Positions 1 through 12,057 of a stretch of 64,000 nucleotides of DNA are shown here, piece after piece. Both the position numbers and the translations under genes were made by a program. Every line of letters starts with the position of its first letter. The stretch's first letter is position 1. This DNA is from Paulownia fortunei (lineage: Eukaryota; Streptophyta; Magnoliopsida; Lamiales; Paulowniaceae): contig CM033110.1 in assembly GCA_019321725.1 (NCBI GenBank), positions 5,449,278 to 5,513,277 on the forward strand. Reading direction: 5' to 3'. Under the pieces are notes generated by a model. The model was not told where the DNA came from. It saw only the letters and a program-made list of their open reading frames with translations, and ran no database searches.

Positions 1-345
1 GAGGCCACGGGTCTAACAAGGAAAAGCACCGATGCCAGAAGCTATGTGTCAGAAATGTGGTAATACTGAAGGCTGCTATATAGATATCAGGACGTGTTTT
101 TTATGTGGAATACTGGACATATTGCTAAATTTTGCCTAGGTAAACAAAATCAGACCAGCCAAAGGAATGTACCAGCCAAGGTATTCACCATGACCAGGGC
201 AGATGCAGAGGCAAATCCATCGGTGGTAACAGTAAACTTTATATTTCTAGTGTTCCAACACTTGTGTTATTTAATTCTGGAGCCACGCATTCATTTGCAT
301 CCACTGAGTACATGAAGAGGCTGGGTAGAATACTAGATGTAGCAA
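1..345 (+). pseudogene. Chromovirus gag zinc knuckle and protease remnant
   Basis: A CCHC knuckle can be read at about 90-160: CFLC in one frame, then G-H-x4-C in the next, so a frameshift lies inside it. Protease follows at about 250-330 with the local reading LFNSGATHSFAS. The family has Asp at the start of this catalytic motif; here the codon is AAT (Asn), a single G-to-A change that should abolish catalysis. Only the C-terminal part of gag is present because the window begins inside it. Identity as gag-protease is clear from motif order and the RT immediately downstream. Confidence 0.8.
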
Positions 346-587
346 AATCAGTTATAGTATAACAGTCCCCTCTGGATATTCTAGACAAACCGATCGGATT
401 TTGAGAGCTTATGCTATACTTGTTGAAGGTAGAGAATTACATACTGATTTGATTGTACTGGATATGAATGATTACGATGTTATTTTAGGCATGGATTGAT
501 TGTCAAAGTATGGGGCTACTATCGATGTAAGGAAAAGATAGTGACATTTCAACTTTTGGGAAAGAGTCTTTCAAATTTGCCAGCATT

Positions 588-1612
588 GTGAAGAATTTCA
601 GATTCCCTATGATTTCAGCAGTGAAGGCACAACGATTACTCGATGATGGTTGCGAAGGGTACTTGGTGACTGTCTTGAACATTGAGGAACAACACCCACC
701 AACTCTGAGTGAAATACTAGTGGTGCGGGAATATATTGAAGTATTCCCAGATGATCTCCTAGGACTGCCACCAGATCGTGAAATAGAGTTTGTTATTGAC
801 ATACAACCAGGAACGTCTCCAATTTCTAAAACTCCCTACAGAATGGCTCCATGGAGTTGAAAGAATTGAAAGTACAATTACAGGACTTGTTGGACACGGG
901 ATTTATCAGACCGAGCTTTTCACCTTGGGGAGCACCGGTTCTGTTTGTACGTAAGAAGGATGGCACCATGAGACTGTGCATCGATTATCGAGAGTTGAAT
1001 AGGGTCACGAATAAGAATAAATATCCATTACCCAGAATCGATGATTTATTTGACCAGCTTCAGGGTGCCGCAATATTTTCAAAGATTGACTTACGCTCCG
1101 GGTACCATCAATTGAAAATAAAGGAAGATAAATCCCCAAGATGGTATTTAGTACAAGATATGGGCACTATGAATTTTTGGTGATGCCGTTCGGATTGACT
1201 AATGCTCCAAGCATTCATGGATCTGATGAATAGAGTGTTCAAGAAGTTTCTAGATAAATTTGTTATTGTATTCATCAATGACATTCTAGTTTACTCCAAA
1301 ACTAAAGAAGAGCATGCCGCACATTTAACACAAGTACTAGAGGTCCTGAAAGCGAAGCAGTTATATGCCAAATTCAAAAAATACGAGTTCTGGTTAGATC
1401 GTGTGGTATTCCTGGGACATGTTATATCAAGAGCAGGAATATCAGTAGATCCAAGTAAAGTTGAAGCTATCAACAACTGGATGCATCCTACTAATCCTTC
1501 GGAGGTGCGTAATTTTTTGGGTTTAGCTGGATATTACCGAAGATTTGTGGAGGGGTTCTCCAAGATTGCTATGCCATTGACACAATTAACCAGAAAAGGG
1601 GTGACATTTTGA
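588..1612 (+). pseudogene. Chromovirus reverse transcriptase remnant
   Basis: The reading passes through three frames (588-860, 851-1183, 1202-1612), so at least two indels are present. Recognisable RT blocks are [20 protein letters not shown] and [10 protein letters not shown], the [10 protein letters not shown] palm block, and the catalytic block, read here as FINDILVYS. The first Asp of the catalytic pair is Asn (AAT), again explained by G to A. The fingers-palm end [17 protein letters not shown] is well kept. It would have copied element RNA into DNA in the cytoplasmic particle. It is not functional because of the shifts and the catalytic change. Confidence 0.9.
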
Positions 1613-1615
1613 TGG

Positions 1616-2236
1616 ATGGATATGTGTGAGCGAAGTTTCCAAGAGCTGAAAAAGAGGTTGACTTCAGCACCTATTCTCTCAATTCCATCAGGTACTGGAG
1701 GATTCATAATTTATAGTGACGCGTTGAAGAATGGATTAGGATGTGTACTAATGCAGAATGGCAAAGTAATTGCGTATGCATCTAGGCAACTTAAAGAGTA
1801 CGAAAAGAATTACCCCACATCTTACTTGGAACTTGCTGCTGTAGTATTTGCACTTAAAATATGGAGGTACTATTTATATGGTGAACAGTGCGAGATCTAT
1901 ACTGATCACAAGAGCCTCAAATACTTCTTCACACAGAAAGAGTTGAATATGCGGCAGCGAAGATTGCTGGAACTGGTAAAGGATTATGATTGTGTGATCA
2001 ATTACCACCCCAATAAAGCCAACATTGTAGCTGATGCATTGAGCCGAAAATCCACACAAAGTATAATAGCTATAGCTTTAATTCAGAAATCGAAACTAAA
2101 TGAGTTGCAGAAAATGAATATAGAGATTTTACAGATAGGAGTAATAGAGGCAAAGTTGGCAGCCCTGATGCTTCAGCCTATGTTAATTGATAGGATCAAA
2201 CAGGACAGCGAGATGATGAATATCTCATCAATATAA
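1616..2236 (+). pseudogene. Chromovirus RNase H and linker remnant
   Basis: An open stretch of about 206 codons follows RT after a TGA at 1611. It begins with [15 protein letters not shown] and contains [38 protein letters not shown] text and [10 protein letters not shown], then [20 protein letters not shown] text. These are the core of the Ty3 RNase H, which removes the RNA strand during reverse transcription. It ends at a TAA at 2234; integrase resumes downstream after about 200 bases. Confidence 0.88.
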
Positions 2237-2289
2237 GAAAAATATGTTGCTTCAGGGAAGTCTCCTGAATTTAAGATGACTCAGAATGA

Positions 2290-3182
2290 TATTTTACAAT
2301 TTAGAGGGTGGTTTTGTGTGCCAAATATTGATAACATTCGGGAAGATATTTTAAAAAAGGCACATTCAACCCTTATTCAGTACATCCAGGGGCTACCAAG
2401 ATGTATAGAAACTTGAAAATCATTATTGGTGGCCGGGTATGAAAAAGGACATCGCCCAACATGTGGAGCAATGTCTAACATGTCAGCAGATAAAGGTTGA
2501 ACATCAAAGACCCGCAGGGACTTTGCAACCTCTACTTATTCCAGAATGGAAATGGGAAAGGATCACCATGGATTTTGTAACTGGTTTGCCAAAGACTACT
2601 AAGGGGATGCATCGACAGATTGACCAAGTCTGCTCATTTTCTTCCCATATGTTCTACCTATTCCATGGATCACTATGCCCAATTATACGTTCAGGAGATT
2701 GTCAGACTTTATGGTGTGCTATTGTCTATAGTTTTTTATAGAGATTCAAGATTTTTGTCTGCTTTTTGGAGGAGTTTACACAAAGCTTTAGGAACACAGT
2801 TATCATTCAGTACAGCATATCATCCTCAGACGGATGGGCAATATGAACGAATAATACAGACATTGGAGGATATGCTCAGAGCCTGTGTATTAGACTTCCA
2901 AGGTCAGTGGAGTAAATTCCTACCTTTGATGGAGTTTGCATATACAACAGCTATCAGACTAGTATTGGAATGGCTCCCTATGAAGCATTGTATGGCAAAA
3001 AGTGTAGGTCTCCGATACACTGGGATGAAGTTGGTGAGAAGAAACTTTTAGGCCCAGATATGATTCGAGAGATGACAGAAGCCATGTTACAGATTCGACA
3101 AAGAATGCAAACTGCCCAAAATCAACATAAAAGTTATGCAGATCGACGAAGAAGGGCGTTGGAGTTTGCGATAGGAGATTAG
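2290..3182 (+). pseudogene. Chromovirus integrase remnant
   Basis: The zinc-binding part ends with VEQCLTCQQIKVEHQRPAG, followed by the core start WKWERITMDFVTGLP. After a frameshift near 2610 the core continues as TKSAHFLPICSTYSMDHYAQ, then FYRDSRFLSAFWRSLHKALG and the conserved AYHPQTDGQYERIIQTLEDM. A second frameshift near 2960 leads to MAPYEALYGKKCRSPIHWDE. The D,D,E core is therefore spread over three frames. Integrase would have joined element DNA to the chromosome. A stop at 3180 and further shifts follow. Confidence 0.88.
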
Positions 3183-3595
3183 GTTTTTTTTAAAGTAGCA
3201 CCAATGAAGGGCATCATGTGGTTTAGGAAGAAAGAAAAATTGAGTCCCAGATACATTGGCCCATTCTCGGTGATTGAAAGAATGATGTTTCTTACAGACT
3301 GGATCTGCCAACATCTATGTCCTAAATACACAATGTATTTCATGTGTCTATGCTGAGGAAACATATTGCTAATCCCTCTAACATTCTGAAGAATGAACTA
3401 GTGGAATTAAAGCCAGATTTGACCTATGAAGAAAAGCCTGTACAGATTTTGTTACAAGAAGTGAAGCAGCTAACAAATAAACAGATTCTATTGGTAAAGT
3501 GTTATGGAGAAACCAATTAGTAGAAGAGTCCACTTGGGAAAGAGAGGACGAAATGAGAACTAAGTATCCTGAACTTTTTTGGTAAGTGAAATTTC
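3183..3595 (+). pseudogene. Integrase C-terminal and chromodomain-like tail, decayed
   Basis: Readable pieces are LSPRYIGPFSVIER (3240-3285), VFHVSMLRKHIANPS in a shifted frame (about 3335-3380), DLTYEEKPVQIL (about 3418-3455) and, after more shifts, text resembling a chromodomain end near 3490-3585. In chromoviruses this C-terminal chromodomain guides integration to heterochromatin marks. At least three frameshifts separate these blocks, so the assignment rests on the order and spacing of short motifs. Confidence 0.7.
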
Positions 3596-3612
3596 GGGGA
3601 CGAAATTTTTAT

Positions 3613-3625
3613 AAGGAGGGGAGGA
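3613..3625 (+). other. Polypurine tract of the chromovirus
   Basis: AAGGAGGGGAGGA lies directly before the TGTGATACCC start of the 3' LTR. It would have primed plus-strand synthesis. Confidence 0.85.
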
Positions 3626-4795
3626 TGTGATACCCGAGCCTCTTTCTACTAACATGGCCACATATGATTCATGCATTACATGTTAATTACGTATTATTTT
3701 CATTGTATGACATCATATAATTCATTTTATACAGCGTTGTTAACCATTAAACTTAATTTTGAAGCTCTCGCACGGTATTGATTATCGAATCCCCTAACCT
3801 AAGTGGTTGATTTTGTATTGAGATAAGAAGAAATTTAGGTATCAATATAGTGAATAGTGCTAGGTTACACGTGGTAACCTTAAGAGTTCGAAAGGTGTCA
3901 CCGAAAAGTTTATAGAAAAGAGTCGGTTCGATCATAAATTTTAATATTATATGTATATTTAAATCATACACTTGGGACAACTAGACATACAATACTATAA
4001 TTTAAATGTTATATAACTAGGTTCATAGGCTTGTAACACTTTCGGTGCACAAACTTATCAATCGGGCAAGAACCGATGATTTTTCGGGTGAAGAACCTAA
4101 TGAACGGACATAGGAATTTGCTCCTGGAATGAATGGTGATGAAGATAGGTGCAACCAAATAAGAATATGTGAGACACACAAGATTAGGGCTGCAAGATAA
4201 GGGAGAAAATCAGATTATACCATTACATACCACCTCAAGCTTATGCCACCTCATGCTTAGACTTATCAAGCTAGCACCTCAACCTATTCTTCACTCTTAA
4301 GCTAACAGCCACGACTTGAACCTTATTCTAAACCATTTCAGCTTCTAAATACATGTAAAAATATCTCTAAATAGGTCCTAAGTGATTCCAACTGAAAAAG
4401 GAGGCAAAACAAGCAAAGGGAAGGAGAAATAACCAAGTTGAAGTAGAAAACTGTGCAAGGTGAGTTAACTTATGGGTTTGGCATGACTTTCAAATTTATT
4501 TTGAGGTTTATTGGCTTATTAAGCTTTGAATATTATTTATAAATGTGTTAGGATTTTATTAGATAGGCTTTGATGCATAAAGAAAGAGTTTGTGGTTGAA
4601 AATATTTGATAGAAAACACTTGTGCTAGAAACTGTCACCTTGCTGTATTCTTGTGTTTTAGGCTTCAAAAGTGTATGGTATGTTGAATAAAACCTTTAAT
4701 TATCATTTTATACATGTTTATATATGGTTTAAGAGTATTGGAATGAATTTTGATTGGTTAGAAATTAAAATAGAGAATGATATTTGAGAAACACT

Positions 4796-5137
4796 CAAAC
4801 TGCCAAAGTAGCAAAATCTGTTTTGGTGTGCTGTGAAAGAGACTGAATTAGGGGAGCTAAATCCATTAGTTTTGGCAATAATATAACCTGGTTGTCTCTG
4901 TGTAAATGTTATATAAGTGTGGTAAAATTTTGGGAGAGATTGAATATACATAAGGGTGCCAAAACTATTAATGTCGTGAAGTGTGCAAAACTGTCACGGT
5001 AGGAAAACAATCTGTTTTAGTATGTTGTGAAGAGAGCTGAACTTGGGAAGCTATATCCATGAGTTTTAGCAATTCTATTACATGGTTACATTTATATACA
5101 TGTTATCTAAGTGTGGTAAAAATTTGGAGTGATTGGA
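4796..5137 (+). repeat. Diverged tandem duplication inside the chromovirus LTR
   Basis: The stretch from about 4796 to 4950 (CTGCCAAAGTAGCAAAATCT through GTGTGGTAAAATTTTGGGAG) recurs in altered form at about 4986-5137 (CTGTCACGGTAGGAAAACAA through GTGTGGTAAAAATTTGGAG). The period is about 190 bp. The inverted copy shows the same two units (about 36500-36900), so the duplication predates the split of the two LTRs. Confidence 0.75.
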
Positions 5138-7422
5138 TGTAACACCCCGTAACCTAACTGCAGAGCCTAAACAAGTTGATACAGTTATGTCAAGAAATGT
5201 CAATTTTTCATCTTTACTAGAGTTATGGTTTTTTTTTTTATAAAAGTTCCATTTTTAGCTATAAGAGAAAGAACTTGAATCATTTTAAACACACCATATA
5301 CATATATCAAAACTGAGTACATCTGTTTACAAAACCATAACAGAGCGGCTTATTTAAAAACAAAATAAAGTTTCCAAAATAAACTACAAAACAGGTTGAA
5401 GCATGGCATATGAACAAATCTCTGTCCGGCCGCTCTAGAGACTCAGTCAACCTCTAAACATGTACATTTCCACCTGCATCACATGAATCTAATGAGCTAA
5501 AGGTTCAGTAAGATGAAACTGATGAAATAACAAATAACATATATGCACATCTCATAAATCATTAAATGCAATATTCTATTTAATAACTTTCATTCATAAA
5601 TCATTTTTTAGGGCCCTTGAAGTGTGGTACCTAACTAATAGCGATAGACTATAGTTTTCGGAACCTGTTCATAATGATTGGCCAATAAGAGAACTAATAC
5701 AAGGTTTCCACACTTGGTTTTTCAACCTCAGGTATTAGCCGTATTCTATCTCATTCATTGTGGCTTTCCTATACCGGTTTTTCAACCTCAAGTATTTACC
5801 ACCATTTGTTGTGTCCGCCGGTCCCTCCGCGTCCCTTGTCTACCCAACCATCAATCAAGTACCATACTTCCTTTTCAAAAACCTCATTATATTCTTAATA
5901 GTGTCATGCTTCATAAACCATAAATGCATCAAACATTACATCATTTGACAAACAACAACAATCACATTAAAACATGAACAAACATTATATGATTCTTGTG
6001 ATACACCAAATGAAAGCTTCAACTTACCTCAAGTCCACTTTGTGCTAGGTGAAAAGGCCAATCTCTTTGGAAGATAGGATGTGTTAAAGGCCTAACATAA
6101 TCAAATCATGTATCATTTAATATCCTTTTTATAAATCATTTAGTCTATTATAGTTAAAGTTTATATACACTTTTCAATCTTTTGTAAAGAATTACATATC
6201 AATTATATGACCTTAAAAACAATGCATACTCCATATTTTACTACTAATTCAAGACATTAAACATTAGGGCAGCCATTAAATAACTAATAATTCAAACATA
6301 ATTATTAGGGCAGCCCCTAAAACATGAACACAATCCGAATTAAAATGACGTAAAATTGATTCTAACTTAAATTGATTCTAACCTTCAATTAAGCAAACTA
6401 ATTGCTATTGTTTTCAATCATTCAAAGAAACTTCCAAACACAATATAAGCATCACAAAATCAATAGAAACAAGTAAATTAAATAATTTCACAAGACTATC
6501 AATTTTGCTAAAAATTAGCTTAACTAGCTTGGTTTTGGCTTCAAGTGTAACTTACTTAAGTTTTCAATCATACAAAAGCATACTAAAACATGTAACCATC
6601 CAAGATACTGCAAATTCATCATAAGAAACATTGAAAAAGAATATACCTTGATTAAGTTGGATTTAAACTTCAAAATCAACGGTTTTCAAGCTTAAAAGGA
6701 TGGAAACTTGTTCTAGCTTGTGTTCTATGGATTCCTATGGATTGAATTCAACTTTTGTGAGTATGAGAGTGTAGAAATTTGGGAGAAACTTAGGAGAATA
6801 AGGGCTGGTCGTTTTTGAGGTGCTTCCACAAGAAATATGGATGAAAATGATTTCTTTGACCTTTCAAAGAGAGGTAAGTGGAGGGTGATGATTGGTTGCA
6901 TCATGCTTGGTGTCTTCTCATGCCAAAAACCACGTTCATGGGCTAAGGAGATGATAAAAATTGATGCTTTGGTGTTATAATCAAGTGCAACGCGGTTTAG
7001 AATGGTTTTATGCAACCTAGTCAACCAACCAATCAAATTGCACCATTGTGCATACTTTTAGTTCTTAGCCAATGTAACATATTTCAAGTAAATATTTAGG
7101 CAATTAATCACTTTAGCATATAACTAGTAATTTATTTCATGGCCATTCAACACATCAATCTTCCTTAACCGAGACACCGAGCTTTTCACTGCAAAAAGAG
7201 CACTTAAGGAATATGTTAAATCAAGAAATGAAAGTTTGATCTCATATTTCATGTACTAATGCATGTTAAATCATAACTGAAGCATATAATAACAATTATT
7301 CATGTTCGTGCAATCATGCTATTTGTATGCCATAATTCAATAATGCACATTGATTAGATGCATATTCATACAAAATGCTTATTATTAGCTATGTAGGAGA
7401 GAATTGAGAATTGGGCATTACA
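5138..7422 (-). mobile_element. Nested solo LTR, 2285 bp, in the chromovirus LTR
   Basis: The ends are TGTAACACCCCG and GGGCATTACA, flanked on both sides by TTGGA (5133-5137 and 7423-7427), a 5-bp target duplication. The inverted LTR copy lacks this block and reads straight through the equivalent site, giving an empty-site control. I place it on the minus strand because the reverse reading ends in GGTTACGGGGTGTTACA, the usual 3' end of gypsy LTRs in plants; that orientation is inferred. It has no internal region, primer site or coding sequence, so it is a solo LTR. Confidence 0.88.
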
Positions 7423-8057
7423 TTGGATATGTTTAGACATGTCAAAATTATCATGCAACTAAATTGGACAGCAAGAAAATATGAAAATGTGAATCTGTCC
7501 CATTTGATAACTTAGCATATTTCAACCTAGACATGTTGCTATTGAGTGTTAACAATTAGGTACATGATATTAGAGTTATAATACTTCAATTATATGATGT
7601 TTACATGTATCTAAGATGAGAAATTAAGGTATTGGAGGGACTAGATTGGGTTCTAGTTTGTAAAACCTAGATAGCTTGGTGTTTAAGGTCTTAGTATGAT
7701 ATTTTATGCTTTCAACTTGTCAAATTGGAAATGGTGCTTGATGTTGGTAATATTACAGGCTATTTTACATCTAAGATTGGAGGAGAACAATAAACAAATC
7801 TAAACTAAGCCACCAACCAAGTGAAAGGTAAGTAAAGATTCATTTGCAACTACAATGCATAGACATAGTAAATGTGTGATTTATATGTAATACCATAGAT
7901 CATATGTGCAAAGCAGAGGACACACATTACTATCATTCATGTCCATTGAGCATATATACATGGGCATTGGCATGTGCATGCATCATATACGACTTGCATT
8001 GCATGGCATGATTCTGAGAAAGAAAAATATTTTGCTGACCACTGCTAGTGCACCGAA

Positions 8058-8141
8058 GCATGCATGGATTTGCATAGTTTTATGCATGGATTTACAGGTT
8101 CGCGTGCATGGATTTGCATGCGTATGAGTATGCATGGATTT
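8058..8141 (+). repeat. GCATGGATTTG short repeat cluster in the LTR
   Basis: Four imperfect copies of GCATGGATTTRCA/TG occur within about 85 bp; the same cluster is inverted at 35816-35906 in the sister LTR. It is short and AT/GC mixed and may be a promoter-associated repeat, but no function is shown. Confidence 0.7.
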
Positions 8142-8795
8142 GTATGCTTATATGATTATTGGCCATTGGACTATGGCGGTGTACAGAGCTCTTTTCCGAT
8201 GTATGGGATAGTAGCGTTGGTCAGGGGCCCAAGAAAAAAATGATTTTGAGAGAAATATTTGATGCATAAAATTGCATTGTGGGCATAACATTTTGAGATG
8301 CATGACTTGATATTGTGGATTATTCTTTGACATGCATAATCATTACTTGCTGAGCATTAGCTCAGATAGTTTATGCATTGTAGGTGAGTACGACGACGCT
8401 TGAAGCATCTTTTATTGGTTGGGTGGTGGTTGGAGCTCCTGCAGGTGTCTGAGAGAGTGTGTACATGGATGACGACCTGTTGGGCTATTTTGTTAGCTTG
8501 TTATATTTTGAGTCTGTGGTATTATATTTTTAGACTGGTACTATATTTAGCTTTTAAAACTTTACTGTAAATAAGTATGTAAATATTGGGTCGTTGTGGG
8601 CGTTGTGTTTTTATATAAATACTGATCTTGCTATATACATGACGTGTGAGAAAGTATTTTAAACAGGGTTGTGCATGTAAGAAGTGATTTATCTTTTCTT
8701 AAAGTGTTACAAAAAAAATATATCCCATGCATGCACACAGGTTCTATAATATCAATTTATATTAGATATCTAGTTGTCGAGTAGTGGGTGTTACA

Positions 8796-9879
8796 TAAAC
8801 TCTGTTGATTTTCTTAGAGATAGTTTATAGGTATCACTGCTTTCTGAATGATTCCACCAAGCTCTAGAACTTGTTTGATCACTAGTCGAGGTGAAATGTT
8901 AGGTAACATAGAATTAAGGAGATGATCTAGGCTATTTTGGACAGATTAAGTCTATATAGCCAGCCCATATATATCAATTATCCCTAGTGTCCCATTTTTA
9001 AACTATTGAAACCTTTTTCTTGGCATCCCATACATAATTCCTCAAGCCTCATGCATATTTTATCCATAATTAAACTTGTTCAATCATACACACAAATGAA
9101 TTACAAGAGGTACACAAATGGAGATGAAAGGCGGAAAATTTTGGAAAAAATATGTTAAAGACGTATGTGTAGATCTTCTCAATCATAAAAATGAAAATAA
9201 CCCCTTTATATAATTAATTAATTAAGGGAAGGATTCTACAAAAGTTCAAATAAAAAATAATTAAAAGAATGATGAAAGAAATAAAAGTGATAAATGTCAA
9301 AGGAAAAATCTATGATGAGATGTATGAAAAGGGTGAAATTGATAGATGTATGAAAATGGTGAAATTAATGCTTATGTTGAGGTGTTAGTGCTAATTCAAG
9401 ATGATTGTGTGTTTTAAGTAATTTTGAGATTGTATTAGTCATATTTTTCGATCATTACCCAAGCCACACATTACATTAGTGGAGATTAGTGTGATACACC
9501 TCCATTAGTGGAGATTAGTGTGAAAAGCAAGCCTGTGGAGTTTGGGAAATACTTCAATTGTCTATTAAAAAGTGGATCATTTAGAATATGGTTGGTTTTA
9601 TAAACTTATTCGAGTGATGAATGTGGATGGAAAAAATTGACTTTTCATACACATACACACACACACAAGATCACGAGGTTGAGTGGAACTTATATGCATG
9701 ATTGACACTTGAAACATTCGCATGTTTGCAATTCTATTTAAGTTATAATTTTTGGTAATCTTTTGAGGAGTTTGATGGTTCAGTTGTATATTCGAGTTTG
9801 CGTTGGTTGTTTTGCTTTGTTTAGAGTCATTTTAGTTGTTTTGCTTGAGGACAAGCAAATTTCTAAGTTTGGGGTTATT
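8796..9879 (+). mobile_element. 3' internal non-coding region of an Athila/Tat-like element
   Basis: No coding sequence is seen. The stretch ends with TTGCTTGAGGACAAGCAAAT and AGTTTGGGGTTATT, a phrase typical of the region just before the 3' LTR in Athila/Tat gypsy elements. That is the main support for the call. It also contains a duplicated CATTAGTGGAGATTAGTGTGA (about 9475-9524) and a short (AC)n run at 9652-9667. Its 5' part is lost at the junction with the chromovirus LTR end at 8795. Confidence 0.55.
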
Positions 9880-12057
9880 TGTTGAGTTAGTTTTATACCA
9901 ACTATTCAAGTACTTTTGACTTATTCATTTAAGTGATTTCAAGTAAACTGTGTGTAGCCTAATGCATTTTGTTTAGTTTTGTCTGAAATACTTCTCATTA
10001 GACAAGTTTGGATGAGCTAAGAAGGAAAGAAGATAAAATGGATAGGCTGCAGAAAATGAGAGCTGGCGTCGTAGAGCTTGATTTAGGGGCCGCGATGTGG
10101 ATGCTGAAAATTGGGCAAAAGCACAAGTTTGTCTGGCACCACGACTTCTAGGTTAGGGGCCGCAGTGTTAGTTGAGAAGGAACTTGGTGCCATAGTGTCT
10201 ACGTGTTACTCCACGGCGCAAGCTGGAAAGGTGAGGCGATCTCTCAAATTCCTGCCTCTCAAATTCTTCAGTCATGTGGTGCCTGATTCAAAGGCTGTGG
10301 TTACCTAACGACTTTTGGGCGGAAAAGAAATTTAAAGCAAAGATTTTTGGGGCAAGGTATAAATAGAAGGCTTGCAACTCATTCCAAGCACTTTGTCACT
10401 TTGGAGAACAGAAGAACACGATTGAGAACGAAGTAAAGGACTCAAGAACGTAATGAAGGCATCTCTTGTCTGGGTACAGAGAGGATTTCCAATCACATTA
10501 GTGTGTGGGCAAGATAGACAAGAACTATTGAACGAGGTATTGCATAGATTATTAACAAAACCCCACCTCTTAGATCTTCAAATTCTCTATTAATTTCAAA
10601 ACCTAGAGATTCCCAACAAGTTAATTAGATTGACACTATTTATACTCCTATAATAAATATTTTTATTTATTCAATGTTAATAAATATGGTAAATCTTCAA
10701 TGTTAGAGTGAACTTTTCTTTATTTTTGTGTCCCTAGGTCTGTGAAGTGAAGGTTTTCTACCATATTACTAGGGCTATTATATTTGTAAATGAAATACCA
10801 TGTGAAAAAGGAGTTTGTTGAAGGGGATCTTGTGCTCTTATACAACTCCCGCTTGAAACTCTTTTCGAGCAAGTTGAGGTCATAATGGTCTGGACCTTTT
10901 CCCATCACCAAAGTATAAAATTCAACAGCAAAATCAAAACTTACTTGCATTATCAGTTAAACTTTATGTTGGCTCTGTTTGACAATTCTTCCTGAGTTGT
11001 TCAATAACAATACATAGATGAGATGGGGTATCTATAGTTGTTTCGGTGAAGGTTATGTTTCGGTATGGTAGAGTCCTAGATTGGTAAACATAAATAGTAG
11101 GAAACTAAGATTTCAGGCACCTAATAATTGATGCCTTTCAGAAAATTGTGTTTGAGAATTTTGTTTGACAAACCATGGTGCCTCAAGTTGAATGACTAAT
11201 TAATGTATTATCAAAACTAGTAATTCTCAATTGACAAACAACGTTTTTCAATTAATAATTTTTTGTGGGCCAGTTTGGTGTACTTGTTCTCCAACAAGCA
11301 CAAACATACATGAACTAATCTCCTACTTAATGAATTCTTCACTTTAACATGATGAATCAAAACTTGTCTATAAGTTTTTCCACATTAGTTATGAACTAAA
11401 TTTTAGTTTCTTGGGGTTGTTTTGATATTCTAATCTATCATTTTTCAAGTTCTTCAAATTTATTTATGCTATTGTGATTCGATTACATCTTGATTTCTTG
11501 ATCAATAATCTAGATTGTTTGGCATATGAAATTCTACACTCGAGAGAAGAAACTTTATACATGGTCATAAGATAACACAATTTAGGAATTCATAGAGGCG
11601 AGAGGCTTATAAAGCCTTCGAAGTCTTATGAAAGAATCTATTGAACTTTGATAGAAATTTAGTTTGAGATTTTTATAGAGATAACAAAATGCGGATTAGA
11701 ATTCATAATCACTCGATACTCAAGAGATGGAGTAGATTACTTTGGGGATTCTTGACTTATAAATTGTTGACTTGAAATTGATGAGTTGGATTGATAAATA
11801 TAGGTGAAAACTATGTGAATCAAACCTCTAGAATTGATTGTTTATCAAGTGTTTCGATAATTTGCTTGAGTGAACTCTTCTAGTTTATTTTTAGGATTTT
11901 TATTTATTTATGAAACTTTTATTTGAATCATCTAGATAAAGTGAACTAATATAATTTTGGTACTTAGTGCATAATTAACATCAATCCCTGTGGAGACGAT
12001 ACTCTATTCATCATTTTACTCAAAACCTAACACCGTACGCTTACGATAGGACTTTCA
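9880..12057 (+). repeat. Athila/Tat-like LTR, about 2.2 kb
   Basis: It starts TGTTGAGTTAGTTTTATACC right after the AGTTTGGGGTTATT tract. A TATA box (TATAAATA, 10358-10365) sits in a promoter-like position. Near the end is AATCCCTGTGGAGACGATACT, a phrase common at the 3' ends of Athila/Tat LTRs. The likely end CTTTCA at 12052-12057 abuts copia pol sequence exactly where that sequence becomes readable. The short open frame at 10111-10308 is not like any protein I know. Ends are approximate; no second LTR is in the window. Confidence 0.6.
10358..10365 (+). promoter_or_regulatory. TATA box of the Athila/Tat-like LTR
   Basis: TATAAATA about 480 bp into the LTR, followed by a GC-richer stretch, as expected at the U3/R boundary. 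Confidence 0.5.

Larger units (their letters stand above)
1..8795 (+). mobile_element. Ty3/gypsy chromovirus (Tekay/Del-like), 3' part with complete 3' LTR
   Basis: Reading left to right there is a gag zinc knuckle, aspartic protease, reverse transcriptase, RNase H, integrase and a chromodomain-like tail, then a purine-rich tract and an LTR. Integrase downstream of RT/RNase H is the Ty3 order, and the tail plus the TTTCGGGGACGAAATTTTT block before the polypurine tract is typical of Tekay/Del chromoviruses. The 5' LTR and most of gag lie left of the window. The coding region is broken by several frameshifts and stops (for example near 100, 840, 1180, 1610, 2240, 2620 and 2960), so the copy is inactive. 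Family is confident; clade is inferred from LTR length and the tail motif. Confidence 0.92.
3626..8795 (+). repeat. 3' LTR of the chromovirus, about 2.9 kb, interrupted by a nested LTR
   Basis: The LTR starts TGTGATACCCGAGCC after the polypurine tract and ends GTAGTGGGTGTTACA. Both ends and the interior match, in reverse complement, the sequence at 35168-38060. Removing the 2285-bp insert at 5138-7422 and its 5-bp duplication leaves about 2880 bp, close to the 2893 bp of the inverted copy. It holds a diverged internal duplication (4796-5137) and a short cluster of GCATGGATTTG-like repeats (8058-8141). No gene is seen inside it. Confidence 0.92.

Noticed and set aside
4718..4951. 77-codon minus-strand frame in the chromovirus LTR
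   Set aside because: It covers one unit of the LTR's internal duplication and is not kept intact in the other unit or the sister LTR.
10111..10308. 65-codon frame in the Athila/Tat-like LTR
   Set aside because: Located just upstream of the LTR TATA box in U3; no similarity seen.
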